Of a stretch of DNA of 32,376 nucleotides, positions 20,077 to 29,873 are shown one piece after another (positions within the stretch are counted from its first letter, which is position 1; each line of letters begins with the position of its first letter). The notes beneath the pieces are model-generated. The model had not been told where the DNA came from and ran no database searches. It was given only the letters and a program-made list of their open reading frames with translations. Source of the stretch: an uncultured Bacteroidota bacterium (GTDB lineage: Bacteria; Bacteroidota; Bacteroidia; Chitinophagales; Chitinophagaceae). Where the stretch lies: positions 1 to 32,376 of the forward strand of contig CAIRTW010000008.1 in the NCBI GenBank assembly GCA_903881585.1, in the 5' to 3' direction. The translations under genes and the position numbers were made by a program.

Positions 20077-21207
20077 ATGGAGATACCCGATAATGACCAG
20101 AACGCCGAACATTTTCTCGACCTCATAAAAAAGTCGAAGCGGGGGAAGGTCAAAATATACATCGGTATGAGCGCAGGCGTGGGCAAGACATACCGGATGT
20201 TGCAGGAAGCTCATGCTATTTTGCAAAACGGGATCAATGTGCAGATCGGTTTTATTGAATCGCATGGCCGCAAAGAAACTGTTGCACTAATGGAGGGCAT
20301 ACCAGCCATACCCCGTTACTCGGCATTCTATAAAGGCAAGCTGGTAGAAGAGATGGATCTCCAGGCGATCTTGAACATACATCCTGAAGTAGTGCTGGTG
20401 GATGAACTGGCCCATACAAATGTTCCGGGAAGTAAAAATGAAAAGCGCTGGCAGGATGTGATCGATATTTTAAATGCGGGTATTAATGTTGTCAGTGCCG
20501 TAAATATCCAGCATATTGAAAGCCTGAACGATGTTGTGAAGACCATTACGGGCATTGAGGTTGCCGAGCGGATCCCAGACAAGATCTTAAAGATGGCAGA
20601 TGAAGTGGTGAATATAGATCTTACTGCTGATGAGCTCATTGACCGGTTGAAGGCCGGCAAAATCTATACACCGGATAAAGTGGAGACCGCGCTCTCTAAC
20701 TTTTTTAAATCTGATAATATTCTGCAGTTACGGGAGCTGGCATTGAAAGAAGTTGCCGGCCAGATAGAACGAAAAGTGGAAAATGAAGTACCAAGAGGTG
20801 TATCTTTCAAACACGAAAAAATACTGGCATGCATCAGTAGCAACGAGACAACAGCAAGAGTTGTCATTCGTAAATGTGCGCGTCTGGCCAGTTATTATAA
20901 CGCACAATGGTTCGTGCTGTATGTGGAAACCCCGAATGAGAACCCTGATAAGATACCGCTCGACAAACAGCGGTACTTAATCAATAACTTTAAACTTGCT
21001 ACAGAACTTGGAGCCGAAGTGATAAAGCAAAGTGATGCGAAGGTGGCGACTGCTATTATGCGCGTAACCGAAGAAAAACATATCACTACTGTATGTATCG
21101 GCAAGCCTACACTAAGCCTCGTCGAAATCATCATGGCTACGAGCATATTTAACCAATTGCTTAAAAAACTTTCGGATAACAACATTGACCTCATAATAAT
21201 GTCCTGA
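20077..21207 (+). CDS. kdpD: stand-alone KdpD N-terminal domain plus USP domain protein (no kinase domain)
   Basis: KIYIGMSAGVGKTYRMLQEAH (Walker A), EVVLVDELAHTNVPGSKNEKRWQDV (Walker B), C-terminal USP-like region; stops before any TM or kinase domain. Confidence 0.92.
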   Translation: MEIPDNDQNAEHFLDLIKKSKRGKVKIYIGMSAGVGKTYRMLQEAHAILQNGINVQIGFIESHGRKETVALMEGIPAIPRYSAFYKGKLVEEMDLQAILNIHPEVVLVDELAHTNVPGSKNEKRWQDVIDILNAGINVVSAVNIQHIESLNDVVKTITGIEVAERIPDKILKMADEVVNIDLTADELIDRLKAGKIYTPDKVETALSNFFKSDNILQLRELALKEVAGQIERKVENEVPRGVSFKHEKILACISSNETTARVVIRKCARLASYYNAQWFVLYVETPNENPDKIPLDKQRYLINNFKLATELGAEVIKQSDAKVATAIMRVTEEKHITTVCIGKPTLSLVEIIMATSIFNQLLKKLSDNNIDLIIMS

Positions 21208-21209
21208 TC

Positions 21210-22913
21210 ATGGCTTTATCAATCAAATCAAAAATTGCGGCGGGTATCGGCATTTTATTTGGGCTGCTGCTTACAGTGAGCATACTTGCAATCATTTTCA
21301 TCAACCTGCTGTCTTCCAAAACAGAAAAGCTGCTCACTGCCAATTATAATACGATACGCTTTTGCAGTGAAATGTCGGATGCGCTGGATGAATTACATAA
21401 TAGTCCGGCTGCGTTGGCCAAATTTGAAACTAACCTGGATGCGCAGGAACACAACATTACGGAAGCAGGCGAAGCCCCGGCTACGCAACGTTTACGCAGC
21501 TACTTTGAACATTTAAAGGCTGGCGGCCCGAACGCGGAATTATCACACGAAATAAACAAAGAGATCTACGAGATATACCTGCTTAATCAAAGGGCCCTTG
21601 AAAGTAAAAATGCCAACGCCCTGAAAACCGCTGCCAGCGCCAAATTATGGCTCACCATACTTACTACTATCCTTGTCCTCATCAGCTTTTCATTAGTGGT
21701 TAATTTTCCGGGATATATAGCTAACCCAATACGCTTATTGACGGAGGGTATAAAAGAGATTGCCCAGAAAAACTATGAAAAACGGATATACATCCACAAC
21801 AAGGATGAATTTGGTGAGATGGCAAGCGCTTTCAACCTGATGGCCGGCAAGCTCTATGAGTACGAGCACAGTAACCTCTCGAAGATCATGTTTGAAAAGA
21901 AACGGGTGGAGACCATCATCAACCAGATGGAGGATGCAGTTATTGGCCTTGATGTGAACAACAGGATATTGTTCATTAATCATAAAGCGGAAGGGCTTTT
22001 TAACCTGAGGGAATCGGAAATAGTGGGGAAGTATGCCCCTGATGCGGCATTGCACAATGACCTGCTCCGCACTGTGTTGCAGAAAAATGACAAACAGAAA
22101 CCATTGAAAATAATCGTTGACGGGAAGGAAAATTACTTTTCCATGCATTATCGTTCGGTTTTCAATGATGGCGCCAGCATAGGCGAAGTGCTTTCTTTGA
22201 GAGACATAACTTCATTTAAAGAACTTGATATTTCTAAAACAAATTTGCTCGCCACCATATCACATGAGCTGAAGACGCCCATCTCATCTATAAAGATGAG
22301 CCTTAAACTAATTAACGACACCCGCGTGGGTGCGCTGAATGAAGAACAGGAAGAACTGATAAATAATATTGAAGAAGACGCAGAGCGGTTGCTCAGGATC
22401 ACCGGGGAGCTGCTGAATATGACCCAACTGGAATCGGGCAATATCCAGCTGAAACTTCAGCGGGTTTCGCCCAATGATATTGTCAATGAGTCTTTACACG
22501 CCATACAGATGCAGGCCGAACAAAAAAAACTAAAACTCGAAATTGCTTGCCCCGAAAATCTGCCGCTGGTGCAGGCAGATGCTGATAAGACATCCTGGGT
22601 GCTGATCAATTTTCTCACCAATGCGATCAAGTATTCGCCGGAACAAAGCAGCATTCGGATCAAAGTACAGGCTGAGAAAAACAGTGTGAAAATTTCTGTA
22701 CAGGACCCTGGTAGGGGTATTGAGGAAAAGTATCTTTCAAGAATATTTGACCGGTACTTTAAAGTTCCCGGCGGGGTTGAGAAAAGCAGCACCGGCCTGG
22801 GGCTTGCAATTTCCAAGGAATTTATTGATGCACAAGGTGGCGAGATAGAAGTGCACAGCGAAATAGGTAAGGGTTCGACCTTTAGTTTTTCATTGCCGGT
22901 AGTCAAAGGTTAA
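21210..22913 (+). CDS. membrane histidine kinase (2 TM - HAMP - PAS - HisKA - HATPase_c)
   Basis: TM segments, HAMP NPIRLLTEGIKEIAQKNYEKRI..DEFGEMASAFN, H-box ATISHELKTPISSIKMS, N-box NFLTNAIKYSP, G-boxes DPGRGIEEKY / STGLGLAISKEF. Confidence 0.95.
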   Translation: MALSIKSKIAAGIGILFGLLLTVSILAIIFINLLSSKTEKLLTANYNTIRFCSEMSDALDELHNSPAALAKFETNLDAQEHNITEAGEAPATQRLRSYFEHLKAGGPNAELSHEINKEIYEIYLLNQRALESKNANALKTAASAKLWLTILTTILVLISFSLVVNFPGYIANPIRLLTEGIKEIAQKNYEKRIYIHNKDEFGEMASAFNLMAGKLYEYEHSNLSKIMFEKKRVETIINQMEDAVIGLDVNNRILFINHKAEGLFNLRESEIVGKYAPDAALHNDLLRTVLQKNDKQKPLKIIVDGKENYFSMHYRSVFNDGASIGEVLSLRDITSFKELDISKTNLLATISHELKTPISSIKMSLKLINDTRVGALNEEQEELINNIEEDAERLLRITGELLNMTQLESGNIQLKLQRVSPNDIVNESLHAIQMQAEQKKLKLEIACPENLPLVQADADKTSWVLINFLTNAIKYSPEQSSIRIKVQAEKNSVKISVQDPGRGIEEKYLSRIFDRYFKVPGGVEKSSTGLGLAISKEFIDAQGGEIEVHSEIGKGSTFSFSLPVVKG

Positions 22914-22935
22914 CCAGTCGCGCAAATGAAACCAG

Positions 22936-23172
22936 CTACAATTTTTTACGGACATATCCGAAAGCAAAATGGCCAATGTATGCAGCCACGACCGCGATGA
23001 TGAAATTGGGAATTGTGAAAATATCTTTAATAGCCCAGATAAGGCCGTTTGCTCTGCCCTTGCCGGAAGGCATAAATTCCCCCATCAAAAGATTTGAGTA
23101 AAAGAGGAAGATGATAAACCCTACCTCAACGATCGTTCTTAGGAATGGTATATAACTTCTCCGGTTCTTCAT
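22936..23172 (-). CDS. hypothetical small membrane protein
   Basis: MKNRRSYIPFLRTIVEVGFIIFLFYSNLLM...NFIIAVVAAYIGHFAFGYVRKKL, two TM segments; start corrected from 23205. Confidence 0.65.
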   Translation of the reverse strand: MKNRRSYIPFLRTIVEVGFIIFLFYSNLLMGEFMPSGKGRANGLIWAIKDIFTIPNFIIAVVAAYIGHFAFGYVRKKL

Positions 23173-23269
23173 AAAACAAAGATAGGAAACGCAGTAAATT
23201 ATCATTGCTGTCCGGGCAATAAATAACCATTAGGCGCTATGGTAAACATATCTCGCCTGAAAAATAGAA

Positions 23270-23300
23270 AGCTAAAGCCACTGTAAAAGTGGCTTTAGCT
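23270..23300 (-). terminator. hairpin terminator downstream of the cold-shock gene
   Basis: 13-bp perfect inverted repeat AGCTAAAGCCACT / AGTGGCTTTAGCT with 5-nt loop, T-rich on the minus-strand side. Confidence 0.7.
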
Positions 23301-23319
23301 AATGCTGCAAATGGTTGAA

Positions 23320-23511
23320 TTAAGAGCGCTTAACGTTCACCGCGTTCAAGCCTTTTGGGCTGTTCTCTACGTCGAAAGTTACCTTGTCGCCATCACGGAT
23401 TTCCTCTTTTGTGCCGGAAACGTGAACGAATAAATCCTTACCGCCGTCATCGGGGGTGATAAATCCAAAACCTTTACTGTTGTTGAAAAACTTTACTGTA
23501 CCTGAAGCCAT
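23320..23511 (-). CDS. CspA-family cold-shock protein
   Basis: MASGTVKFFNNSKGFGFITPDDGGKDLFVHVS, canonical CSD with RNP motifs. Confidence 0.97.
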   Translation of the reverse strand: MASGTVKFFNNSKGFGFITPDDGGKDLFVHVSGTKEEIRDGDKVTFDVENSPKGLNAVNVKRS

Positions 23512-23690
23512 TTTGATTGAATTGAAATTAAATAATAACTAAACATACAACTAATTATTGGGAAAGTGGTTTTTTATTTTAGAAAGTAACTTAGATGCGT
23601 TATATACCTTTGCTTAATTGCACCCAAAGTCCTTGTTAAAGCGCTGTTTCAGAATAGAAATTTCTTTGAGGGCTGCTAACGATTAATCAC

Positions 23691-26618
23691 ATGCGGATAA
23701 ATAAAAAATATTTCTTGTTGCTGTGCATTACAGCATTTTCATGTACAACTTTATTGGCGCAAAGCGCAGACCCATCATTATTCTCGTTCCTGCGCTGGCG
23801 CATGATAGGACCGTTCCGCGGTGGACGCACTGTTGGTGCGTCCGGCGATGTACAGCATCCCAATGTGTTTTACATTGGTGTGAACAACGGCGGGGTATGG
23901 AAGACAACCGACTATGGCCGAACCTGGCTGCCCGTTTTCGATGAGCAGCCTACAGGCTCTATAGGCGATGTGGCTGTTGCTCCATCTAATTCCAATGTCG
24001 TTTATGTAGCCAGCGGCGAGGGCCTGCAACGCCCCGACCTTTCGGTAGGCGATGGTATGTATAGGTCAGCAGATGCGGGTAAGACCTGGCAGCATATTGG
24101 CTTGACTGAAGGACAGCAAATAGGAGGTATCTCTGTAGATTCTAAAAATGAGAATAGGGTATTCGCCGCCGTGCTTGGACACCCATATGGGCCTAACAAA
24201 GAGCGTGGCGTTTATCGCACAACCAATGGCGGCAAGACATGGGAGCAGGTATTATACCTTGATGAAAATACCGGCGCAGTGCAGGTTATTGTTGACCCTG
24301 CCGATCCGAACATTGTCTACGCCGATATGTTTGCTGGCCGGCTGGCCCCTTGGGAAAATGGAATGTGGGCCGGGGCAAAGAGCGGGCTTTTCAAATCTAC
24401 TGATGGCGGCAATAACTGGAAGCAATTGAAAACAGGGCTCCCCACCACCAATGAAGGGCTCGACAGGATCGGGTTTTGTATTGCACCCTCTGATCACAAC
24501 AGGCTTTATGCGGTAGTTAGTGCGAATGATAAGTCGGGCGGATTTTACCGCAGTAACGACGGCGGCGAATCATGGACGAAACTCAGTGCCGACACCCGCC
24601 TGTGGGAGCGCGGCACCGACTTTGCCGAAGTCAAAGTTGATCCTCAGAATGCAGACATTGTTTACGACGCAGATGTAGTGGTATGGAAATCGACTGATGG
24701 GGGCAAGACCTGGGGCGGCTGGAAGGGCGCGCCGGGCGGCGATGACTATCACCGGTTGTGGATCAATCCGCAGAACCCTGATGTTATATTACTGGCTTGT
24801 GACCAGGGTGCCGGTGTTACTGTAAACGGAGGAACTACCTGGAGCTCATGGTACAACCAGCCTACGGCACAACTTTATCATGTTAGCGCCGACAATGCAT
24901 TCCCCTACAATTTGTATAGCGGGCAGCAGGAAAGCGGTTCGGTGGGTATATCCTCCCGCAGCAATGATGGCGCTATCAGCTTCCGCGACTGGCACCCGGT
25001 GGGCGCGCAGGAATACGGCTATGTAGTTGCCGACCCAAACGACCCCAACATTATTTATGGCGGGAAAATAAGCCGGTTTGATAAGCGCACGGGGCAAGTG
25101 CAGGATATATCGCCTGCGGGCAAGTTTCGTTTTGTTCGCACGGCGCCTGTCGTTTTCTCTCCTGTGGATAATAAGACACTTTTTTATGCAGGCAATGTAT
25201 TGTTCAAAACCCGCGATGGCGGCAACTCATGGAAGATAATTAGCCCCGATCTTACGCGCACCACCTATGACGTAGCTGATTGCATTGGCATCTATCGCAC
25301 AGACTCTATGGGCCGCATGCCGCAGCGGGGCGTCATCTACACCATTGCCCCATCTCCATTAGATAGTAATATCATTTGGATAGGCACAGACGATGGTCTC
25401 ATACAAAGAACCACAGACGGCGGAAAAACATGGAACAACGTAACACCCACCAGCATAAACTCCTGGAGCAAAATATCACTGATGGATGCCAGCCACACAG
25501 ATAAGAATACGGCCTACGCCGCTGTAAACCGCATCCGGCTGGACGATCAACACCCACATATTTTCAGGACGCACGATGGCGGAAAAACCTGGAAAGAAAT
25601 AGTGAACGGACTGCCCAATGACCCAATCAATGTTGTGAAGGAAGATCCGCAATGTAAGGGACTGTTGTTTGCCGGTTCCGAAAGAGCCGTGTATGTATCG
25701 TTCGACGATGGCGAAAACTGGCAATCTCTGAGAATGAATATGCCGGCAACTTCTATTCGGGATCTCGTCATAAAGGACAATGACCTTGCGATAGCTACAC
25801 ATGGCCGCTCATTCTGGATAATGGACGATTTGACATCGTTGCGGCAAATAGCCACCGATAAAAAGAAACAGGATGTGCTCTACAAGCCCGCCGCTGCCTA
25901 CAGGGTGCGGTGGGACATGTGGACCGATACGCCACTGCCTGCGGACGAACCTGTAGGCGAAAACCCACCCGACGGAGCCATCATAGACTACTACCTGGAT
26001 AAGGGAGTTGCTGAAGCAACACTGGACATCTGTGATGCGACAGGAAACACTATCCGGCACTACAGCTCAAAGGATACACTCTACACCATTCCCGATGTGA
26101 ACATACCACTGTATTGGATTCGTCCGCAGCACATACTTTCTGCCGATGCAGGCGCACACCGCTTCCTGTGGGACATGCACTACGCACCATTGAACGTACC
26201 ACCATCCTACCCTATCGGCGCTATCATTGCCAACACAGCGCCCGCGCCTACAGCGCCATGGGTAATGCCCGGCAATTATGTTGTAAAGCTCACCGTGAAC
26301 GGAAAGTTATTTTCGCAGCCACTGAAAGTAATTATGGACCCTCGCGTAAAAACCAGCCTGCATGATCTTCAAAGGCAACATGACCTTTCTTATCAATGCT
26401 ATATGGATGAAGCAAAATGTCTGGGATGGATAGAAAGGCTGAAGGCCCGGAACCAGGCAGAGCAAGCCGCAAGTGTTATGTCTTTAGCACGAGCCCTGAG
26501 ATCAGCATGCGACTGCCTGCAGGGAGCAGATGTTGCACCAACTACACAATGTATAAATACCGCGCAGCAAGCGCATATGAAATGTGAACAAATAATCGGG
26601 CAACTGGAAAAGGGATAA
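23691..26618 (+). CDS. large secreted BNR/Asp-box (sortilin/VPS10-like, YVTN beta-propeller) protein
   Basis: Repeated S/T-x-D-G-G-x-T/S-W Asp boxes (TTDGGKTWNNV, RTHDGGKTWKEI, SNDGGESWTKL); signal peptide. Confidence 0.9.
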   Translation: MRINKKYFLLLCITAFSCTTLLAQSADPSLFSFLRWRMIGPFRGGRTVGASGDVQHPNVFYIGVNNGGVWKTTDYGRTWLPVFDEQPTGSIGDVAVAPSNSNVVYVASGEGLQRPDLSVGDGMYRSADAGKTWQHIGLTEGQQIGGISVDSKNENRVFAAVLGHPYGPNKERGVYRTTNGGKTWEQVLYLDENTGAVQVIVDPADPNIVYADMFAGRLAPWENGMWAGAKSGLFKSTDGGNNWKQLKTGLPTTNEGLDRIGFCIAPSDHNRLYAVVSANDKSGGFYRSNDGGESWTKLSADTRLWERGTDFAEVKVDPQNADIVYDADVVVWKSTDGGKTWGGWKGAPGGDDYHRLWINPQNPDVILLACDQGAGVTVNGGTTWSSWYNQPTAQLYHVSADNAFPYNLYSGQQESGSVGISSRSNDGAISFRDWHPVGAQEYGYVVADPNDPNIIYGGKISRFDKRTGQVQDISPAGKFRFVRTAPVVFSPVDNKTLFYAGNVLFKTRDGGNSWKIISPDLTRTTYDVADCIGIYRTDSMGRMPQRGVIYTIAPSPLDSNIIWIGTDDGLIQRTTDGGKTWNNVTPTSINSWSKISLMDASHTDKNTAYAAVNRIRLDDQHPHIFRTHDGGKTWKEIVNGLPNDPINVVKEDPQCKGLLFAGSERAVYVSFDDGENWQSLRMNMPATSIRDLVIKDNDLAIATHGRSFWIMDDLTSLRQIATDKKKQDVLYKPAAAYRVRWDMWTDTPLPADEPVGENPPDGAIIDYYLDKGVAEATLDICDATGNTIRHYSSKDTLYTIPDVNIPLYWIRPQHILSADAGAHRFLWDMHYAPLNVPPSYPIGAIIANTAPAPTAPWVMPGNYVVKLTVNGKLFSQPLKVIMDPRVKTSLHDLQRQHDLSYQCYMDEAKCLGWIERLKARNQAEQAASVMSLARALRSACDCLQGADVAPTTQCINTAQQAHMKCEQIIGQLEKG

Positions 26619-26636
26619 CCGCAACCAGTTCACCTA

Positions 26637-28391
26637 TTACACCACATAATACATCTTCAGCATGCCCTTACCCTTTGCAAAGATCTCACCGCGGAACTCG
26701 AACTCGAATTTATCCTTCACCAGCTCATGTGTCGTTTCTGAAATGTTGATCCTGCCGGCATCGCTGTTTTGTTCCATGCGGGCTGCCGTGTTCACAGTGT
26801 CGCCCCATATATCATAAGCGAACTTTTTAACGCCCACAATACCGGCTACCACACTGCCACTGTTTATGCCTATGCGCACATCAAATGTGGTGTCGCCAAG
26901 ATGTGCTTTCCTGTCTTTGATAAACTCCCGTATATCAATGGCTGCATTCACCACTTTTTCAGCATGTATCGGGTCTTCCAGGGGAAGCCCGCAAACAGCC
27001 AGGTATGCATCCCCCACTGTTTTTATCTTTTCAATGTCATACTTCCCCATGATGTCATCAAATGCCTTAAAACAGGCATGAAGCTCGCTGACTAATTCCT
27101 TTGGGGTAAGCCTGTCGGCAGTAGTGGTAAAGTCTATAAAGTCTGTAAACAGCACTGTGACATTACTAAAGTACCTGGCCTCAGCGCTGTCATTGTTTTT
27201 TAGCTCTTCGGCCACCTCATGCGGCAGGATGTTCAGCAACAGGGCATCGCTTCTTTTCTTTTCCCTTTCGATCTCCTCTTTCTGGGCTTTTATTATTTCG
27301 TTTTCCTTCATCGCCTGCTCGGCATCAACGAATAATTTTATGTTTTTTATTTTTTGTTCATGAAGCTCATTGTTCTGTTCTTCAAGCAGCGCATTGTATT
27401 GTTTGTAGTAAGCAAGGCTGGTAACGAGATCCCCCTTTTGTTCATAAAGCCCCGACAGCCTTTTCATTATCTGCAGCATTTTTGCTTTGGCCTTCAGGTC
27501 CTCAGCAATCGAATAGCCCGGAAGCAACGCTCGGATCGCTTCATCGGTATTATTTTGCAGCGCATGTATGTTCGCTATGTTAATGATGTTGGTGATCGCC
27601 GCGTTGCGCAACTTCAGCGTTTCTCTTATTGCAAGTGCCCGCTCATTATGTTCTATTGCCTGGGGAAAATCACGCGTTAACAAATAATACCCGCCTATAT
27701 CAGTAAGCACTCTCGCTGTTACCGGCGACTGGCCCAGTTCTTCGCTCTGCTTCAGCGCCTTTCTGAGATATTCCAGCGCAAGCTCTTTGTTGCCCAGTTT
27801 TGCATAAACATTGCCCATCGTATTCAGCAGGCGGGCATCAAACATTTTTTTCTTATTGGCAGGCAGTTCCGTAAGTGGCAGCACTTCCTGGCACATAGTA
27901 AGGGCTTCCGTATAATTTCCTGCTTCCGTATATAGGTCGGCCAGCTGGTGGCCGCTGGCTATCGTAAAATGCAGGATGCTGTCGGTCTTGTGCAATTGGT
28001 GGTAAGCTTCCGTCATGTACTGTATGGCCAATTCTATATTGCCCAGGCCACGGTAATTGGTACCGGTCACTACAGAGCACATGGCAACACCGTCCAGGTA
28101 ATTTATTTCTGCAAATATTTTACTCGCCTCACTGCAAAGGTCCAGCGAAGTACCATGCTTTGAGTAGAAAGAATCTACAAAGCCAGCGATGAACATTGAG
28201 TACCCAAGACCCTTCCTGCTTACGTGCGGGTTGTCCCTGAACCACAACGCCTTATCAACAAGCTGTGATATATTCATTCCCTGTGCCAGGGAAACCACTT
28301 CCAGAACCTCATAAAAAAAGTCATCTACGGCACATTCAGTACCGGTCTTGGCCTTGTCATACAGCAACTCTAAAGCGTCGGGGGCATTCAT
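26637..28391 (-). CDS. TPR-repeat class III adenylate cyclase
   Basis: N-terminal TPR array; cyclase domain VTVLFTDFIDFTTTADRL, KIKTVGDAYLAVCGLP, RIGINSGSVVAGIVGVKKFAYDIWGDTVNTAARME. Start corrected to MNAPDALELL. Confidence 0.92.
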   Translation of the reverse strand: MNAPDALELLYDKAKTGTECAVDDFFYEVLEVVSLAQGMNISQLVDKALWFRDNPHVSRKGLGYSMFIAGFVDSFYSKHGTSLDLCSEASKIFAEINYLDGVAMCSVVTGTNYRGLGNIELAIQYMTEAYHQLHKTDSILHFTIASGHQLADLYTEAGNYTEALTMCQEVLPLTELPANKKKMFDARLLNTMGNVYAKLGNKELALEYLRKALKQSEELGQSPVTARVLTDIGGYYLLTRDFPQAIEHNERALAIRETLKLRNAAITNIINIANIHALQNNTDEAIRALLPGYSIAEDLKAKAKMLQIMKRLSGLYEQKGDLVTSLAYYKQYNALLEEQNNELHEQKIKNIKLFVDAEQAMKENEIIKAQKEEIEREKKRSDALLLNILPHEVAEELKNNDSAEARYFSNVTVLFTDFIDFTTTADRLTPKELVSELHACFKAFDDIMGKYDIEKIKTVGDAYLAVCGLPLEDPIHAEKVVNAAIDIREFIKDRKAHLGDTTFDVRIGINSGSVVAGIVGVKKFAYDIWGDTVNTAARMEQNSDAGRINISETTHELVKDKFEFEFRGEIFAKGKGMLKMYYVV

Positions 28392-28525
28392 AAATATTTC
28401 ACCGGGATTTGCGGGGAGGCAATCAGCCGTAAATATACAAAAAAACAATAGGCTTCAAAATTCCAGGAAAAGCACGGAGCGTTTCAATCTTCGCGTATAA
28501 ATGATGATACTATTCGCGTGAAAAG

Positions 28526-28608
28526 AAACCTAACGGGCTTCAATGTGAATAGCCACCGGTGGAACCGGTGGTAAAATGACCGAAAAAAGTGCGAACCCCA
28601 ACGGGGTT
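28526..28608. repeat. REP-like intergenic element with two hairpins
   Basis: CCACCGGT-GGA-ACCGGTGG (28553-28571) and AACCCC-AAC-GGGGTT (28594-28608); the AACC..AACGGG..TTNAATGTG unit is repeated at about 28527 and 28594. Confidence 0.6.
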
Positions 28609-28680
28609 TAATGTGGTTTTTTGCGCGAAAATTTGAAATGTACAGGGAAGCATTCATCAACGACCGTTTATAACATGCAC

Positions 28681-29751
28681 TCATTTACTTATTTTCACTA
28701 CCGCCACTTTCCCCTGCCCGCCAGCTATAATGATCAGATTGCCGCTCCTGCTTTTCTTAACAACATGAAACTGTTTTTCATCCGATAGCGGCATCCACTT
28801 ATTGCCATTATCATAAGAGATATCCATACCTCCGGGCCCCACGGCTAACAGCGTATGTGTGTTGTAGATCCGTTCTCCCTCGCTACGGAAAGTACCAGGT
28901 CCAATATTCTCCAGGCATTCCCTATATCCCCTTGTTGTTGTCGCAGGCGCGGCCCAGGTTTTCCCGGCATCAAGAGTAAGAAACAAGTTAGCGGTGCACA
29001 ACGAATCACGTTTATAATCTCCTCCCGCTATCACCCAAAACGTATTACTCGATGGCAAAAATGTAAAAATACCCGTACTTGCCGCTCCCTGCAAAATAGG
29101 CGTGGACATAGCTTTCCAGCTTTTTCCCCGGTTTTCCGAAACCAACAATCGCGATACCTTCCCTCCTGTAGCAATAATTAATTCCTTATGCTTCATGCAC
29201 CTGATACAAGTGCCACTCGCAGCAAATGAAGCTTCACCGTCACTCATTACCGGGCATTCTTCTGGCGGATGTTTGGTCCATGTTTTACCTCCATCATTTG
29301 TGCCGAGTAGTAACAGATGTCCGCCAATAGGATCACCATATACAATACCATGTGTACGGTCCCAGAAATCTATACCATCAATGAAAGCCGCCGTATCTCT
29401 ATTCTCATAAATTTTCTGCCACGAACTTCCACCATCCGTGGTGTAAAGTATATACGCCGGATAACCCGCATTTGCAATCACCGCACTCTTAGCATTAAAC
29501 GCATACAAGCTCCTGAAGTCACATTGCTCAAAACCCTTCACCTGCCCGAATTTCCAGTCGTTACCACCATTCACCGTAACACCCACCCAGCCCTTGCTCC
29601 CACTCACCCACGCCACACTATCATCTACCACAGAAAGCCCCCGGAATGAAGCATTCGTTTTTGTATCCACCTGCCGCAACCCCATTTTCTGTGCAGAAGC
29701 AGCGGAAGTGAGCAGGATGAAGAAGAGGATGTTTTTGAACATGATTTTCAT
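28681..29751 (-). CDS. BNR/Ycf48-like beta-propeller protein, secreted
   Basis: Signal peptide; TTDGGSSWQKI, TNDGGKTWTKH, LDAGKTWAAP and other Asp boxes. Confidence 0.87.
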   Translation of the reverse strand: MKIMFKNILFFILLTSAASAQKMGLRQVDTKTNASFRGLSVVDDSVAWVSGSKGWVGVTVNGGNDWKFGQVKGFEQCDFRSLYAFNAKSAVIANAGYPAYILYTTDGGSSWQKIYENRDTAAFIDGIDFWDRTHGIVYGDPIGGHLLLLGTNDGGKTWTKHPPEECPVMSDGEASFAASGTCIRCMKHKELIIATGGKVSRLLVSENRGKSWKAMSTPILQGAASTGIFTFLPSSNTFWVIAGGDYKRDSLCTANLFLTLDAGKTWAAPATTTRGYRECLENIGPGTFRSEGERIYNTHTLLAVGPGGMDISYDNGNKWMPLSDEKQFHVVKKSRSGNLIIIAGGQGKVAVVKISK

Positions 29752-29873
29752 TTTTCGCGTTGGTTCAATGTAAGAAAAAGATCTGCCTGCAGCCCAACTG
29801 CTCTAAGTCATGTAAAAATGCTGATAGCTGCAAAGGGACCAATAGATAGCTCTTGAGTGACTATTTAAAATTT

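Noticed and set aside
23605-23612. TACCTTTG as a -7 element for the BNR gene at 23691
   Set aside because: No acceptable -33 TTG at the expected distance; too weak alone.
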